A stretch of 64,000 nucleotides of DNA from Arthrobacter pigmenti (GTDB taxonomy: Bacteria > Actinomycetota > Actinomycetes > Actinomycetales > Micrococcaceae): positions 186,001 through 250,000 of the forward strand of contig NZ_JAATJL010000001.1 in NCBI RefSeq assembly GCF_011927905.1, given 5' to 3'. Below, one piece after another: positions 27,276-35,754 of the stretch. Made by a program: the position numbers and the translations under genes. Numbering within the stretch: position 1 is the first letter of the stretch; the number at the start of each line of letters is the position of its first letter. The notes beneath the pieces were generated by a model that worked only from the letters and a program-made list of their open reading frames with translations, was not told the DNA's origin and ran no database searches.

Positions 27276-28190
27276 ATGATGACTACCGTATCTTCCACTC
27301 CACACTCGGCGGGAACATCCGAAGGGCCGTCCCGTCCTCAAACGGGGAATCCCGGGCCAGGCGGCAGGCAGCGCAAGCGCAAGTCGTTGAACACCCCGCG
27401 ATGGTCCATCGCTTCGCTCATTGTTATCTCATTCTTCACCGTCGCGCCGCTGCTGGCCGTCGTCGTCCTGGCTTTCTCACCAGCCGATGAACCGACCATT
27501 CCGTACGCTTTGCCGACGTCGCTGACCTTCGAGAACATCACCCGGATCTTCTCTGTCGGCGCGTTCCCCACCTGGCTCTTGAATTCAGTCCTGTACTCCG
27601 TGATTTCGGTAGTCGTGGTCCTGCTGACTGCCTCGATGGCGGCATACGCCCTTGCCCGCAAGCGTTTCCCAGGGCGGAATATCCTCCTGTGGTCAATCAT
27701 TGCGACGCTGATGGTTCCCGTGCAGGCGACGCTGATCCCGACCTTCATCCTGATTGCGAACCTCGATGGCGTGAACACCATCTGGGGGCTCATTCTTCCT
27801 ACCCTCGCCAATGGTCAGGCTGTCTTTTTGATCCGTCAGTTCATCCTGGACCTGCCGGAGGAACTCTTCGACGCCGCCCGCATTGATGGCTCCGGAGAAT
27901 GGCGAACGTTCGTGTCAATCGTTCTGCCGCTGATTCGGCCGGTTCTTGCCACGCTCGCGATCTTCGTTTTCCTCTGGCACTGGAATGACCTGCTGTGGCC
28001 GCTCGTCGTCGGTCAGACGGACGAGGCACGGACGCTCACGGTTGGCCTCGCCACGCTGAATACGGAGCTTGTCTCGACGTCGAACATCATGGCGGCAGCT
28101 CTCATCAGCTTCATCCCCTGCCTGCTGATCTTCCTGTTCCTGCAGCGGCAGATCGTCTCAAGCATCACCTCCTCCGGCGTGAAGGGATGA
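27276..28190 (+). CDS. Sugar ABC transporter permease (MalG type)
   Basis: 304 residues. ATG 27276 directly abuts the previous stop codon. A Pro/Gly/basic-rich N-terminus of about 40 residues precedes six helices. EAA loop: LPEELFDAARIDGSGEWRTF, then VLPLIRP (about residues 195-220). Second half of the permease pair. Its stop overlaps the ATG of the Gfo/Idh-like gene (ATGA), showing tight coupling of transport and catabolism. Confidence 0.92.
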   Translation: MMTTVSSTPHSAGTSEGPSRPQTGNPGPGGRQRKRKSLNTPRWSIASLIVISFFTVAPLLAVVVLAFSPADEPTIPYALPTSLTFENITRIFSVGAFPTWLLNSVLYSVISVVVVLLTASMAAYALARKRFPGRNILLWSIIATLMVPVQATLIPTFILIANLDGVNTIWGLILPTLANGQAVFLIRQFILDLPEELFDAARIDGSGEWRTFVSIVLPLIRPVLATLAIFVFLWHWNDLLWPLVVGQTDEARTLTVGLATLNTELVSTSNIMAAALISFIPCLLIFLFLQRQIVSSITSSGVKG

Positions 28191-29038
28191 GCCTACCCTC
28201 GTCCGGGGGAGTGCGGTTTGGGCTGGTCGGGGTGGACTCGGCCCATTCCACGCAGTTCACGCAACTCTTCAAGGAAGGCCGGGTTACGGGCGGTGACATC
28301 GTCGCCGCCTGGAAGGCACCGACGTCGTTGGACTTTCCACCGAGCCGCGACCGGAACGACGTATTGGCCGCGCAGGTCGCGGAGTTCGGCGTCGAATTCG
28401 TGGACACGCCTGTTGCCCTTGCGGACCTGTGCGATGCCTTCCTGGTCATCGCGAGCGATGCGCGTACGCACCCCGCGCTGTTCGGGCGTCTGGCACCATT
28501 TGGCAAACCCGTCTACGTGGACACGCGCTTCGCCCTCAAACGAAGCGACGCCGAGACGATGCTGACAACGGCGCGAACTCACGGGTGCCTGGCACTCGCC
28601 GGTTCCCCGAAGCGGTTCACGCCCGAATTCCGGTCCGTGCTGGATCATGGGCGGGTGGAGCGGATTGAGCTTGAGGGTGCCCTGCCCACGCAGCCCGGCC
28701 ACCCGGGGCTTGCCTGGTACGGCGTGCATCTGGTGGATCTCGCGGTTGCGGCACTGGGGCCGGGATACTCCGAAGTTGAGGTGCTGGCGCCGGGCCGGGT
28801 GCGGCTTCTCTGGCCTGATGGGCGCGAAGCGCTGCTCAGCGGGGAACCCGAATGGAATCCGTACACCAGGGGCGTGGTCCACGTCGACGGTGCTCAGCAT
28901 TCATTCGAGATCGAGGCTGCCGGGAGTATGCACGTCGGCCTGCTCACGTCGATCATCGAATCCTGCCGAACCGGCGAGCCCAATGTGCCCGAGCAGGAGA
29001 TTCTCGACATCGTTTCGATAGTCGAATCTACCGGCTGA
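28187..29038 (+). CDS. Gfo/Idh/MocA-like protein with altered active-site motifs
   Basis: 283 residues, from ATG 28187 overlapping the permease stop. The layout suggests a Gfo/Idh/MocA oxidoreductase: a first Rossmann strand (VRFGLVGVDSAHSTQF), CDAFLVIASDARTHP, then KPVYVDTRFALKRSDAE. However the GxGxxG loop is GVDSAH and the usual EKP is replaced by DTR. It is also about 50 residues shorter than typical members. It may have lost NAD(P)-dependent activity or use another chemistry. It is the last gene of the sulfatase operon. Confidence 0.7.
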   Translation: MSLPSSGGVRFGLVGVDSAHSTQFTQLFKEGRVTGGDIVAAWKAPTSLDFPPSRDRNDVLAAQVAEFGVEFVDTPVALADLCDAFLVIASDARTHPALFGRLAPFGKPVYVDTRFALKRSDAETMLTTARTHGCLALAGSPKRFTPEFRSVLDHGRVERIELEGALPTQPGHPGLAWYGVHLVDLAVAALGPGYSEVEVLAPGRVRLLWPDGREALLSGEPEWNPYTRGVVHVDGAQHSFEIEAAGSMHVGLLTSIIESCRTGEPNVPEQEILDIVSIVESTG

Positions 29039-29053
29039 CGTCCGACCGTCGCC

Positions 29054-29132
29054 GGATATCCCACTGAACCCGGGTGTTCAGTGGGCAGAAGCAGTTCCTG
29101 CCCACTGAAAGCCGTTGTTCGGTGGGATATCC
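29054..29132. repeat. Nested four-segment palindrome cluster
   Basis: Four related segments: A 29054-29069 (GGATATCCCACTGAAC), B 29076-29088 (GTTCAGTGGGCAG), B' 29098-29109 and A' 29117-29132. A pairs with A' (one mismatch), A with B, B with B', and B' partly with A'. The shared core GTGGGCAGAA/TTCTGCCCAC also occurs in the hairpin at 472-511, suggesting a REP-like dispersed element. It lies between convergent genes. Confidence 0.65.
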
Positions 29133-29154
29133 CGTTCCGCATCTAAGGCAAGGA

Positions 29155-29187
29155 GAAGGCGGTGGCGCCCCGGGCACCACCGCCTTC
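29155..29187. terminator. Bidirectional terminator between sulfatase operon and propeller gene
   Basis: GAAGGCGGTGG (29155-29165) pairs with CCACCGCCTTC (29177-29187), an 11-bp stem followed by a moderately T-rich stretch. It lies between the Gfo/Idh-like stop (29038) and the propeller stop (29209), so it can serve both strands. Confidence 0.65.
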
Positions 29188-29208
29188 TTGTGTCTTCCAA
29201 GACAGGAA

Positions 29209-31230
29209 TCAGAAGCGGCGCGGAACCTCCACGCGGATCAGGTTCCGGTCCTTCAGTGTGTAGAGACGCCCGCGTTCGTCAGCTGAAATGTGCGGCTGCC
29301 CGCCGTACCAGGCGCCTTCCAGCTCGCCGACAAGTACGTCGAGCTCGAAGGTGCGCCGGTCGATGCGGAAGAGCGCCTTGCTCGACACCCCGTAGACACG
29401 GCCCTGCGCGACGACGAGGTTGGTCCGGCGCCCGCCATGTTCGGAGATGTCCGCCCGGTGGACGATGCTTCGTTTAGCCAGATCCACCACACGGAACCCG
29501 CCGTCGTTCAGGACAACGTAGAGGTGCTTGCCCAGCACAGCCATGCCGGTCACCGGCGCATTGTGCTCCGGATCAAGGCTCCACAGGACCTTGCCGGTCA
29601 GTGGGTCGACGGCGGCAATCTCACCTGCCGGTCCAGCACCCGTGTCGCCTCCGCCAAGGTAGGCAACACCTTCATGCGCAACAATTGCCGGGATTGACTT
29701 GCCCGCACCGAGCGGACGGTCGTAAACCGTCATGTCATCGGTTGCCGGGTTGTAGACGCCGAGGCAGCTGCCGCCTGCGGCGTCGGACAGGGAGACCACC
29801 AGGACGCGCTTGTTGGTCTCGTCCCAGGTGACGCATTCGGGCCGGTTGAAGTCGGAGGGCAGCGGCGCCGCCTGGGCGGGCTCCTGGCCCTGGCCCGGTG
29901 TGTACGCCCACAGCCCGAGGCCGCTGTACTGGCCCATCCAGAGGCGTTGATCGGCCCAAATGGCGTCCTTGGTTTCCCCCGGAGCAATCAGGTTGACCAC
30001 CTCGCCGGTCCTGAGTGAGTGCCGGGCGATCGCTCCGTTGGCGGCGACGTAGGCAAATCCGCCGCCCGCCGTGACACTCATGGCCAGCTGTGGTTCCGCC
30101 GGGGCGCCGGCGGCGATCAGCTCGGTGCGTGTGGCGGTGAGTGCCTGGAGGTCGATGTGAGCCACGAAACCGTAGGCGGACACCGCGTGGAGCTTGTCTT
30201 GCGCCCAGGCCATGCCCCATACCTCGCCGAGCTCGAGACCATCCACCTGGAGCGGGCTGACGGTCATGGTGGAGAGGTCGCAGATACGGGCGTTGTTTGC
30301 CCGTGCAAGGAAGAAGACGTTGTCGCCGTGGACCTTCATGGCCTTCGTGGTGATGCCATCGTGCCGCACCACCTTGTAGGACGAAGGGTCGTTGATATCG
30401 ATGACCGCAACGTGGGAGCCGGTGTTGTTCGCCGTGCCTACGACAAGTCGATCGCCCTCGAGACGCAACTCGCGTATGGTGTCGTCGTCCGCCAGTTCTG
30501 CGGGGAGAATCGATGTGAATTCCCCGGTTGCCCGGTCATAGGCGGCAAGTACAGCCTTGCTGGCTTCCCCACCGCCCAGCGTGTTCCCAGCACCGAAGTA
30601 GACGGTGCTTTCCGTAGCGGCGATTGCCCGCGCGCCGGTGGCGGTGGGCTCGGCGATGCCAAGCGCGGTGATCTCGCGCGTGGCGGGATCAAACTGCCAA
30701 AGATTCCCGCCGGGTTCGCGTCCACCGAAGAACACCATCCCGTCCGGTGCTACCGCCAGTGCCCACACGCGCACTTCACCGGCGCGACCCAGGGGCTCTG
30801 CCGGTGACGTCGGATTATGGAGATCCCACCGGTACAGGGTCGGGATGCCGCCGGCCGCGTTCTCCGTACCGATATAGAGATACCGGCCGGTTGGGTCGGC
30901 GCCCAGCGACTGGGTGGAGCGCCCCTCCGGGATCGAGGTCTGCCCTACCACCCGCCCAGAGGGGATGTGGTAGGCGATCACGAACATCGGTTCGACATTG
31001 CGTGATCCGATATAGATGGTGTCTTCAAACTGATAGGCGCTCTTCGAGCCGAACTGCACGACGCCGGGTCCCAGGTCCGTCACGAGGACTTCCCGTGGGG
31101 TAGCAGCAGAAGCAGGGTCCGCGAGGGCGCCTGCAGTTACCGCAGCAAGGGCTCCCGCTGCGCCGAACTGCAGCAGACCGCGTCGGGATAGCTCTGTCAG
31201 CGGGCTGTTGTCGGAACTGTACCGAGTCAT
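29209..31230 (-). CDS. Tat-exported beta-propeller protein 1
   Basis: 673 residues from ATG 31230, which has GAAAGG at proper spacing; the ATG at 31248 lacks one. Twin-arginine signal: LSRRGLLQFGAAGALAAV, with an ASA cleavage region. The rest is made of blade-like repeats (GRYLYIGTENAAGG, LYRWDL, VTGMAVLGKHLYVV, GRLYTLKDRNLIRV), resembling PQQ/WD40-type propellers. No catalytic residues are assigned. Two paralogs lie at 32618-34657 and 35755-37785 with the same C-terminal GxLYTLRxRNLIxI motif. Several polysaccharide lyases are propellers, so a lyase or glycan-binding role is conceivable but unproven. Divergent from the fucosidase gene. Confidence 0.8.
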   Translation of the reverse strand: MTRYSSDNSPLTELSRRGLLQFGAAGALAAVTAGALADPASAATPREVLVTDLGPGVVQFGSKSAYQFEDTIYIGSRNVEPMFVIAYHIPSGRVVGQTSIPEGRSTQSLGADPTGRYLYIGTENAAGGIPTLYRWDLHNPTSPAEPLGRAGEVRVWALAVAPDGMVFFGGREPGGNLWQFDPATREITALGIAEPTATGARAIAATESTVYFGAGNTLGGGEASKAVLAAYDRATGEFTSILPAELADDDTIRELRLEGDRLVVGTANNTGSHVAVIDINDPSSYKVVRHDGITTKAMKVHGDNVFFLARANNARICDLSTMTVSPLQVDGLELGEVWGMAWAQDKLHAVSAYGFVAHIDLQALTATRTELIAAGAPAEPQLAMSVTAGGGFAYVAANGAIARHSLRTGEVVNLIAPGETKDAIWADQRLWMGQYSGLGLWAYTPGQGQEPAQAAPLPSDFNRPECVTWDETNKRVLVVSLSDAAGGSCLGVYNPATDDMTVYDRPLGAGKSIPAIVAHEGVAYLGGGDTGAGPAGEIAAVDPLTGKVLWSLDPEHNAPVTGMAVLGKHLYVVLNDGGFRVVDLAKRSIVHRADISEHGGRRTNLVVAQGRVYGVSSKALFRIDRRTFELDVLVGELEGAWYGGQPHISADERGRLYTLKDRNLIRVEVPRRF

Positions 31231-31251
31231 CATCGACCTTTCGTTCATTTA

Positions 31252-31268
31252 ATTTGTCACTGACAAAT
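31252..31268. promoter_or_regulatory. Operator A of the predicted ROK regulon
   Basis: ATTTGTCACTGACAAAT is a perfect 8-1-8 palindrome in the gap between divergent propeller 1 and the GH29 gene. It shares the TCA-N-TGA centre and the TGACAAA half-site with the sites at 22444-22460 and 37895-37911. On the plus strand CTGACA-19-TATCGT could be the fucosidase promoter, with its -35 inside the palindrome. Confidence 0.7.
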
Positions 31269-31329
31269 CTAATGCTTGTCGCGGTATCGTGGAAGGGGTA
31301 GCGACGTTTTCCAACCGAAAGGTATTTCC

Positions 31330-32544
31330 GTGAACGAGCACGTGGGGCATTCCCTTCCGTCATGGGCAACTGAGGCGAGCCTGGGCATCTTCATTCATTG
31401 GGGCCCGTATTCGGTGCCGGCCTGGGCGGTTCCTTCGGGCGTCTCGGGCTCGGTCCCGGAAGAGGAATGGTTCGCCCATAACGCCTACGCCGAGTGGTAT
31501 GCCAACACCATCCGCATCAACGGCTCACCGGCAGCGCAGCATCATTTTTCGACCTACGGCGATATGCCATATGACGGGTTCCTCGACCTGTGGCGAGCTG
31601 AGCAATACCAGCCGGCCGAGTGGGCGGGGCTCTTCAAGGCTGCAGGCGCGGACTACGTGGTGCCTGTGACGAAGCACCACGACGGCGTTACCCTCTGGGA
31701 TGCGCCCGGTTCCGGGCAGCTCAACACCGTGCGGCGAGGACCTAAACGTGACCTCCTTCAACCGCTTGCCGACGCCGTCCGCGCTGAGGACATGCGATTC
31801 GGCGTGTACTACTCGGGCGGCCTCGACTGGTCTGTGACCGAACTTCCGCCGCAGGAGACTTTCGATTCGGTCACGGCCCTGCGCCCGAACGATGAGGCGT
31901 ACGCAGCCTACGCCACGGCACACGTCCGGGACCTGATCGATCGTTACCAGCCCTCCGTGCTCTGGAATGACATTGAATGGCCCGACGCCGGGAAATCCAA
32001 CGGTACGATCGCTGAACTCTTCGCGTACTACCGCGAAGCAGTTCCCGACGGCATTGTGAATGACCGGTGGGGCACGGATGACTGGGATTTCCGCACCAGT
32101 GAGTACGCCCTCGACGCCCACCATGAGACCGGGACCGGCTGGGAACATAACCGCGGACTCGGGTTCTCCTTCGGATACAACCAACTGGAGGATGAGTCCA
32201 CCACCCTCCAACCCCGTGAACTGGCACGCCAGTACGCAGACATCGTTTCCCGCGGAGGCAGGCTGCTGCTGAACGTGGGGCCGGATGCCGCCGGTCGCAT
32301 CCCGGCTGTCCAACGGCGCACGCTGGAGGGCATCGCACCCTGGATGGCCAGGGTGAAGCCGACGACGGCGGGACGGGAGCTGCTCAAGGAAGCCGACATC
32401 GCAGTCACCTTCCCGAATGGAACGAACGGGTGGTGGAGGGGCTGGTCAACCAGGGGCGCCGTCGTCGTTGTAACGGATGAGCCCGACGTCGAAGTAGTTT
32501 CCCGACAGGGGCGCAAGGTGCAGGTCATCGAGCTGCCAGTCTGA
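31330..32544 (+). CDS. GH29 alpha-L-fucosidase, cytoplasmic
   Basis: 404 residues from GTG 31330 (AAAGG seven bases upstream). GH29 landmarks: LGIFIHWGPYSVPAW near the N-terminus, TKHHDGVTLWDAPGS (residues 114-128), and the nucleophile Asp214 in LWNDIEWPDAG. No signal peptide, so it hydrolyses terminal alpha-L-fucose from imported oligosaccharides. The C-terminal part (about 330-404) is a small beta-sandwich-like domain. The gene is divergent from propeller 1 across operator A and ends at a strong terminator. Some GH29 members act on other sugars, so fucose specificity is an inference. Confidence 0.87.
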   Translation: MNEHVGHSLPSWATEASLGIFIHWGPYSVPAWAVPSGVSGSVPEEEWFAHNAYAEWYANTIRINGSPAAQHHFSTYGDMPYDGFLDLWRAEQYQPAEWAGLFKAAGADYVVPVTKHHDGVTLWDAPGSGQLNTVRRGPKRDLLQPLADAVRAEDMRFGVYYSGGLDWSVTELPPQETFDSVTALRPNDEAYAAYATAHVRDLIDRYQPSVLWNDIEWPDAGKSNGTIAELFAYYREAVPDGIVNDRWGTDDWDFRTSEYALDAHHETGTGWEHNRGLGFSFGYNQLEDESTTLQPRELARQYADIVSRGGRLLLNVGPDAAGRIPAVQRRTLEGIAPWMARVKPTTAGRELLKEADIAVTFPNGTNGWWRGWSTRGAVVVVTDEPDVEVVSRQGRKVQVIELPV

Positions 32545-32558
32545 CTGGCCGTCACAGC

Positions 32559-32600
32559 AAAGCTGCCGCAGGTCCTCAGCGGACGCTGCGGCAGCTTTTT
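32559..32600 (+). terminator. Intrinsic terminator of the fucosidase gene
   Basis: AAAGCTGCCGCAG (32559-32571) pairs perfectly with 32586-32598, followed by TTTTT. It is the most typical rho-independent terminator in the window and separates the gene from the convergent propeller 2. Confidence 0.9.
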
Positions 32601-32617
32601 GTCTAGCTAGCTACGGG

Positions 32618-34657
32618 TCACTGGCCTGAACGGCGGCCCTTGCGGTCGGCACGTAGCGTGGCCACGGAATCAGTGATGCGGATGAGGTTGCGCTCGCGCA
32701 GAGTGTAGAGCCGCCCCTCTTCGTCAGTGCCCACCCGCGGCCAGCCGTACCAGCCGCCGTCGAGCCCTGGAACAAGGGTGGACGGCGCGAAGTTGGTGGG
32801 GTGGATCCGGAACACGCCCTTGCTTGAGACGCCGTACACCACGCCCTGGTTGGTCACCAGGGTTGCCTGGTCGGGGGAGTGGAAGGAAATATCAGCCGAA
32901 TGCACAACCGACGTGCTTTCGAGGTCGATGATGAACAGGCCGCCCCCGTGGGAGATTCCGTAGAGGTGCCGTCCACGAACAGTGAGCTCACCGATTCCAC
33001 GTGACTGGCCGGTCTCGAGGCGCCAGAGCTCGCGTCCGGCGACAGGATCGAATGCAACCACAGTGGCCTGCGAACCCTGCGACGTCAGGTTCTCGCCGCC
33101 AAGGTAGGCGATGCCTTCATGGCTGGTGATCGCGCGGGTGAGCTGCTCCTTCGCGATGGGGTTCTCGTAGACGTCCACGGAGCCGGTATCCGGATGGTAG
33201 ACGCAGAGGGATCCGCCGCCGAGTCTGTCCGACTGCACGCCGACCAGAATCAGGTTGTTGACGGGATCCGCTGCTACCCGCAGGAGCCGGTTCTGCAGGT
33301 CTGGAAACGGTGCAACAAGGCTCGGAGGCGTGCTTGTCCGCGGGTCATGCGCCCACAGGCCTCCGCCGTTGTACTGGGCAAACCAGACGACGCCGTTATG
33401 GAAAGTGGCGCTTTTGGCCTCGCCCTGCATGGGGAAATCGATCTTCTCACCGGTGGCGAGATTGTGCTGGGTGACCTGCGCGTTGGCGCATGCGTAGGCG
33501 TACCCCCCGCCGGCCGCGATTCCCAGGATCATCTGCGGGCCCGGCCGCACTCCCGCCTCGAGGAAGTTGATTTCCCGGGCCTCCAAGGTCACAGGATCGA
33601 TAACGACGGCGTGCAGCAGCGTCGAAACGACGACTATCTTTCCGTCCCACTCCTGCACACTGACCATTCCGGCCAAATTCGCGCCCGGAACCCGCAACGT
33701 CGCGGCCTTGCGCGTCTGCGGGTCATACGCCATCAACCCGGCGCCCCGGAAGTAGATCTTGTCCCCAACCTTGCAGAATTCGCGTACTTCCTTCGCGGCA
33801 ACGGATACCACCGTGTAGCTGGTGGGGTTTGACGCATCCATCACGACCAGCGGAGTGGGTGCGGTGAATGCGGTGACACCGACAAACAAGCTGCCGTCAA
33901 TGACGGCTATGTCGCGCACGCCGGAGCCGGCTTCGAGTACCTCTGCGGGGGTGATATCGGTGGTTCCACCGGTGGCCCGGTCGATCGCGAAGAGCCGCGC
34001 CTGGGTTCCGCCGCCGGTCAGTGTCATCACACCGCCGGCGAAAACGGTGGTGTCCGTGGCTGCGACGGCGGCGATGCGGTCCAGGTTCGACGGCATCGAC
34101 CCGAGCAGGGTGGTTTCACCGGTTGCTGGATCCCACTGGTAGGCAGTCGTCGGATTCCACCGGCCTGCGAAGAACACCATGCCATCCGGTGCGACGGTCA
34201 CGGATTGCAGGTTCTCCTCCGGCCTGCGTGCAATGTCCTGAGCTTTCTTCTCCGGGTCTGTCACATCGATCCGGTAGAGGTTTCCGGTGGTTTCAACCTT
34301 GTTGTGATCACCGCCCGCGTAGACGTACCGCCCTGTGGGATCGGTGGCCATGGCCATGACGGCATTCATGTAACCCAGCGGGCTTTCCGAGACGGCCTGG
34401 CCCGTTCGCAGATTCACGCCGAACACAACGGGTGGGTCCATATTCCGAGACCCGCAGTAGAGGACGTCACCTGCGACCACTCCGCGGTAGAGGCCGAGCT
34501 TGGTGGAGGCGGCGCCGAGGTCCTCGATAACGGGGCCGGTGCGAAACGGGTTAGCGCTTGCCGGGGAGAGGGACAAGGCTCCTGTCGCTAGGGCTGCCCC
34601 TGTTACACCCGTGAGCTGCAGGATCCGGCGTCGGTCGATCATAGGTTGCGGTGTCAT
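32618..34657 (-). CDS. Tat-exported beta-propeller protein 2
   Basis: 679 residues. Tat signal DRRRILQLTGVTGAALATG with cleavage near ASA. Propeller-like repeats follow through the chain: GRYVYAGGDHNKVE, LQSVTVAPDGMVFFAGRWNP, GELTVRGRHLYGISHGGG, and a terminal GRLYTLRERNLIRI. The alignable blocks in propellers 1 and 3 are in the same order. It is probably the third gene of an operon with propeller 3 and FGE, 116 bases after the FGE stop. That gap has no operator, which supports co-transcription. Activity unknown. Confidence 0.8.
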   Translation of the reverse strand: MTPQPMIDRRRILQLTGVTGAALATGALSLSPASANPFRTGPVIEDLGAASTKLGLYRGVVAGDVLYCGSRNMDPPVVFGVNLRTGQAVSESPLGYMNAVMAMATDPTGRYVYAGGDHNKVETTGNLYRIDVTDPEKKAQDIARRPEENLQSVTVAPDGMVFFAGRWNPTTAYQWDPATGETTLLGSMPSNLDRIAAVAATDTTVFAGGVMTLTGGGTQARLFAIDRATGGTTDITPAEVLEAGSGVRDIAVIDGSLFVGVTAFTAPTPLVVMDASNPTSYTVVSVAAKEVREFCKVGDKIYFRGAGLMAYDPQTRKAATLRVPGANLAGMVSVQEWDGKIVVVSTLLHAVVIDPVTLEAREINFLEAGVRPGPQMILGIAAGGGYAYACANAQVTQHNLATGEKIDFPMQGEAKSATFHNGVVWFAQYNGGGLWAHDPRTSTPPSLVAPFPDLQNRLLRVAADPVNNLILVGVQSDRLGGGSLCVYHPDTGSVDVYENPIAKEQLTRAITSHEGIAYLGGENLTSQGSQATVVAFDPVAGRELWRLETGQSRGIGELTVRGRHLYGISHGGGLFIIDLESTSVVHSADISFHSPDQATLVTNQGVVYGVSSKGVFRIHPTNFAPSTLVPGLDGGWYGWPRVGTDEEGRLYTLRERNLIRITDSVATLRADRKGRRSGQ

Positions 34658-34773
34658 GGTTCTCTCTTCGTTGAGGTGGAAATCGTGGGTGGGACAGTGA
34701 GTGCGGCCTCATCGAGCGGGCGGAAACAACCGAAAAACGAGGAAAAGGACGTTATTTCCGGCCGGTCGATGAG

Positions 34774-35706
34774 CTAAGCGGCTGCGACGGTACGGAAGCC
34801 GCAGTTGCTGCTGGAGGACTCCGGCGAGTTCGAGGTCCTCGCCGCCACGCGGTACCGGTTGCAGTAGGAGTCGTGGCACAGGTAGGAGCCGCCGCGCATC
34901 ACGCGCCCGGACCCGATGGTCGGCCCAGGCGGGTTCTCCGACGGTGACTTCCGGTAATACCTGGGCAGGAACCAGTCAGCGCACCACTCCCACACGTTTC
35001 CGCTGACTTCGTACAGGCCATAGCCGTTCGCCGGAAAGGACCGTACCGGCGCGGTGCCGAGGAATCCGTCGTCGACCGTGTTTGAGCCTGGGAAGGCTCC
35101 CTGCCAGATGTTGCAAAGGTGGCGGCCGTCGTCGTCGTACAGGTTGTTACCCCAGGGGTAGCGGGCGCCCTCGAGCCCGCCGCGGGCCGCGTATTCCCAC
35201 TCGGCTTCCGTGGGAAGACGGCGTCCGGCCCAGCGGCAGTACGCAAGCGCGTCATTGTGTGAAACGTGAACAACCGGATGGTCGCGCAGATCCGTCCAGG
35301 ACGAGCGCCCGCCCAGCGGGTGGGCCCAGTAGGCACCGCGGACGTTGAGCCACCACGGCGCGCCGGCGGCGGCCCCGACTATGTCGGCCGGATCGGCTCT
35401 CACCACAAGATGGAAGACAGCCGATGTGCCGTACTGCTCAGCCTCCGTCCGGTACCCCGTGGCGTCGACGAATCGGGCGAACTGCTCGTTGGTCACAGCC
35501 GTGGTGTCCATCCGGAACCCGTCCAGCCGCACCTGGTGCACGGGAGCTTCGCCATCCGCAGGGTAACCCTCACCGAAGGCGTCACCCATCCGAAAGGAGC
35601 CGGCCGGAATGGTCACCTCTGCATGATCCACAGAGCCGACGACGACGACGGCCACGTCACCTGAAGATGGCACCTTCCCTGGACGGGACGGACTACAGCA
35701 GCTCAC
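34774..35706 (-). CDS. Formylglycine-generating enzyme (sulfatase maturase, FGE)
   Basis: 310 residues from GTG 35706 with GGGAGGAG upstream. It oxidises the Cys of CxPxR in sulfatases to formylglycine using O2. The true-FGE signature LCHDSYCNRYRVAAR is present with both active-site cysteines, Cys277 and Cys282, and this separates it from inactive SUMF1-like domains. Other family landmarks: GSFRMGDAFGEGYPADGE, RLPTEAEWEYAARGG and NVWEWCADWF. No signal peptide, matching the cytoplasmic sulfatase at 23546-24949. Unusually, its own N-terminus reads CCSPSR, itself a CxPxR sulfatase-type motif (residues 4-8). It sits between two propeller genes. Confidence 0.93.
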   Translation of the reverse strand: MSCCSPSRPGKVPSSGDVAVVVVGSVDHAEVTIPAGSFRMGDAFGEGYPADGEAPVHQVRLDGFRMDTTAVTNEQFARFVDATGYRTEAEQYGTSAVFHLVVRADPADIVGAAAGAPWWLNVRGAYWAHPLGGRSSWTDLRDHPVVHVSHNDALAYCRWAGRRLPTEAEWEYAARGGLEGARYPWGNNLYDDDGRHLCNIWQGAFPGSNTVDDGFLGTAPVRSFPANGYGLYEVSGNVWEWCADWFLPRYYRKSPSENPPGPTIGSGRVMRGGSYLCHDSYCNRYRVAARTSNSPESSSSNCGFRTVAAA

Positions 35707-35754
35707 GATTCACTCCTCCCTTCCTGATCAGACTCCCATAATTCGCCTCAGGTT

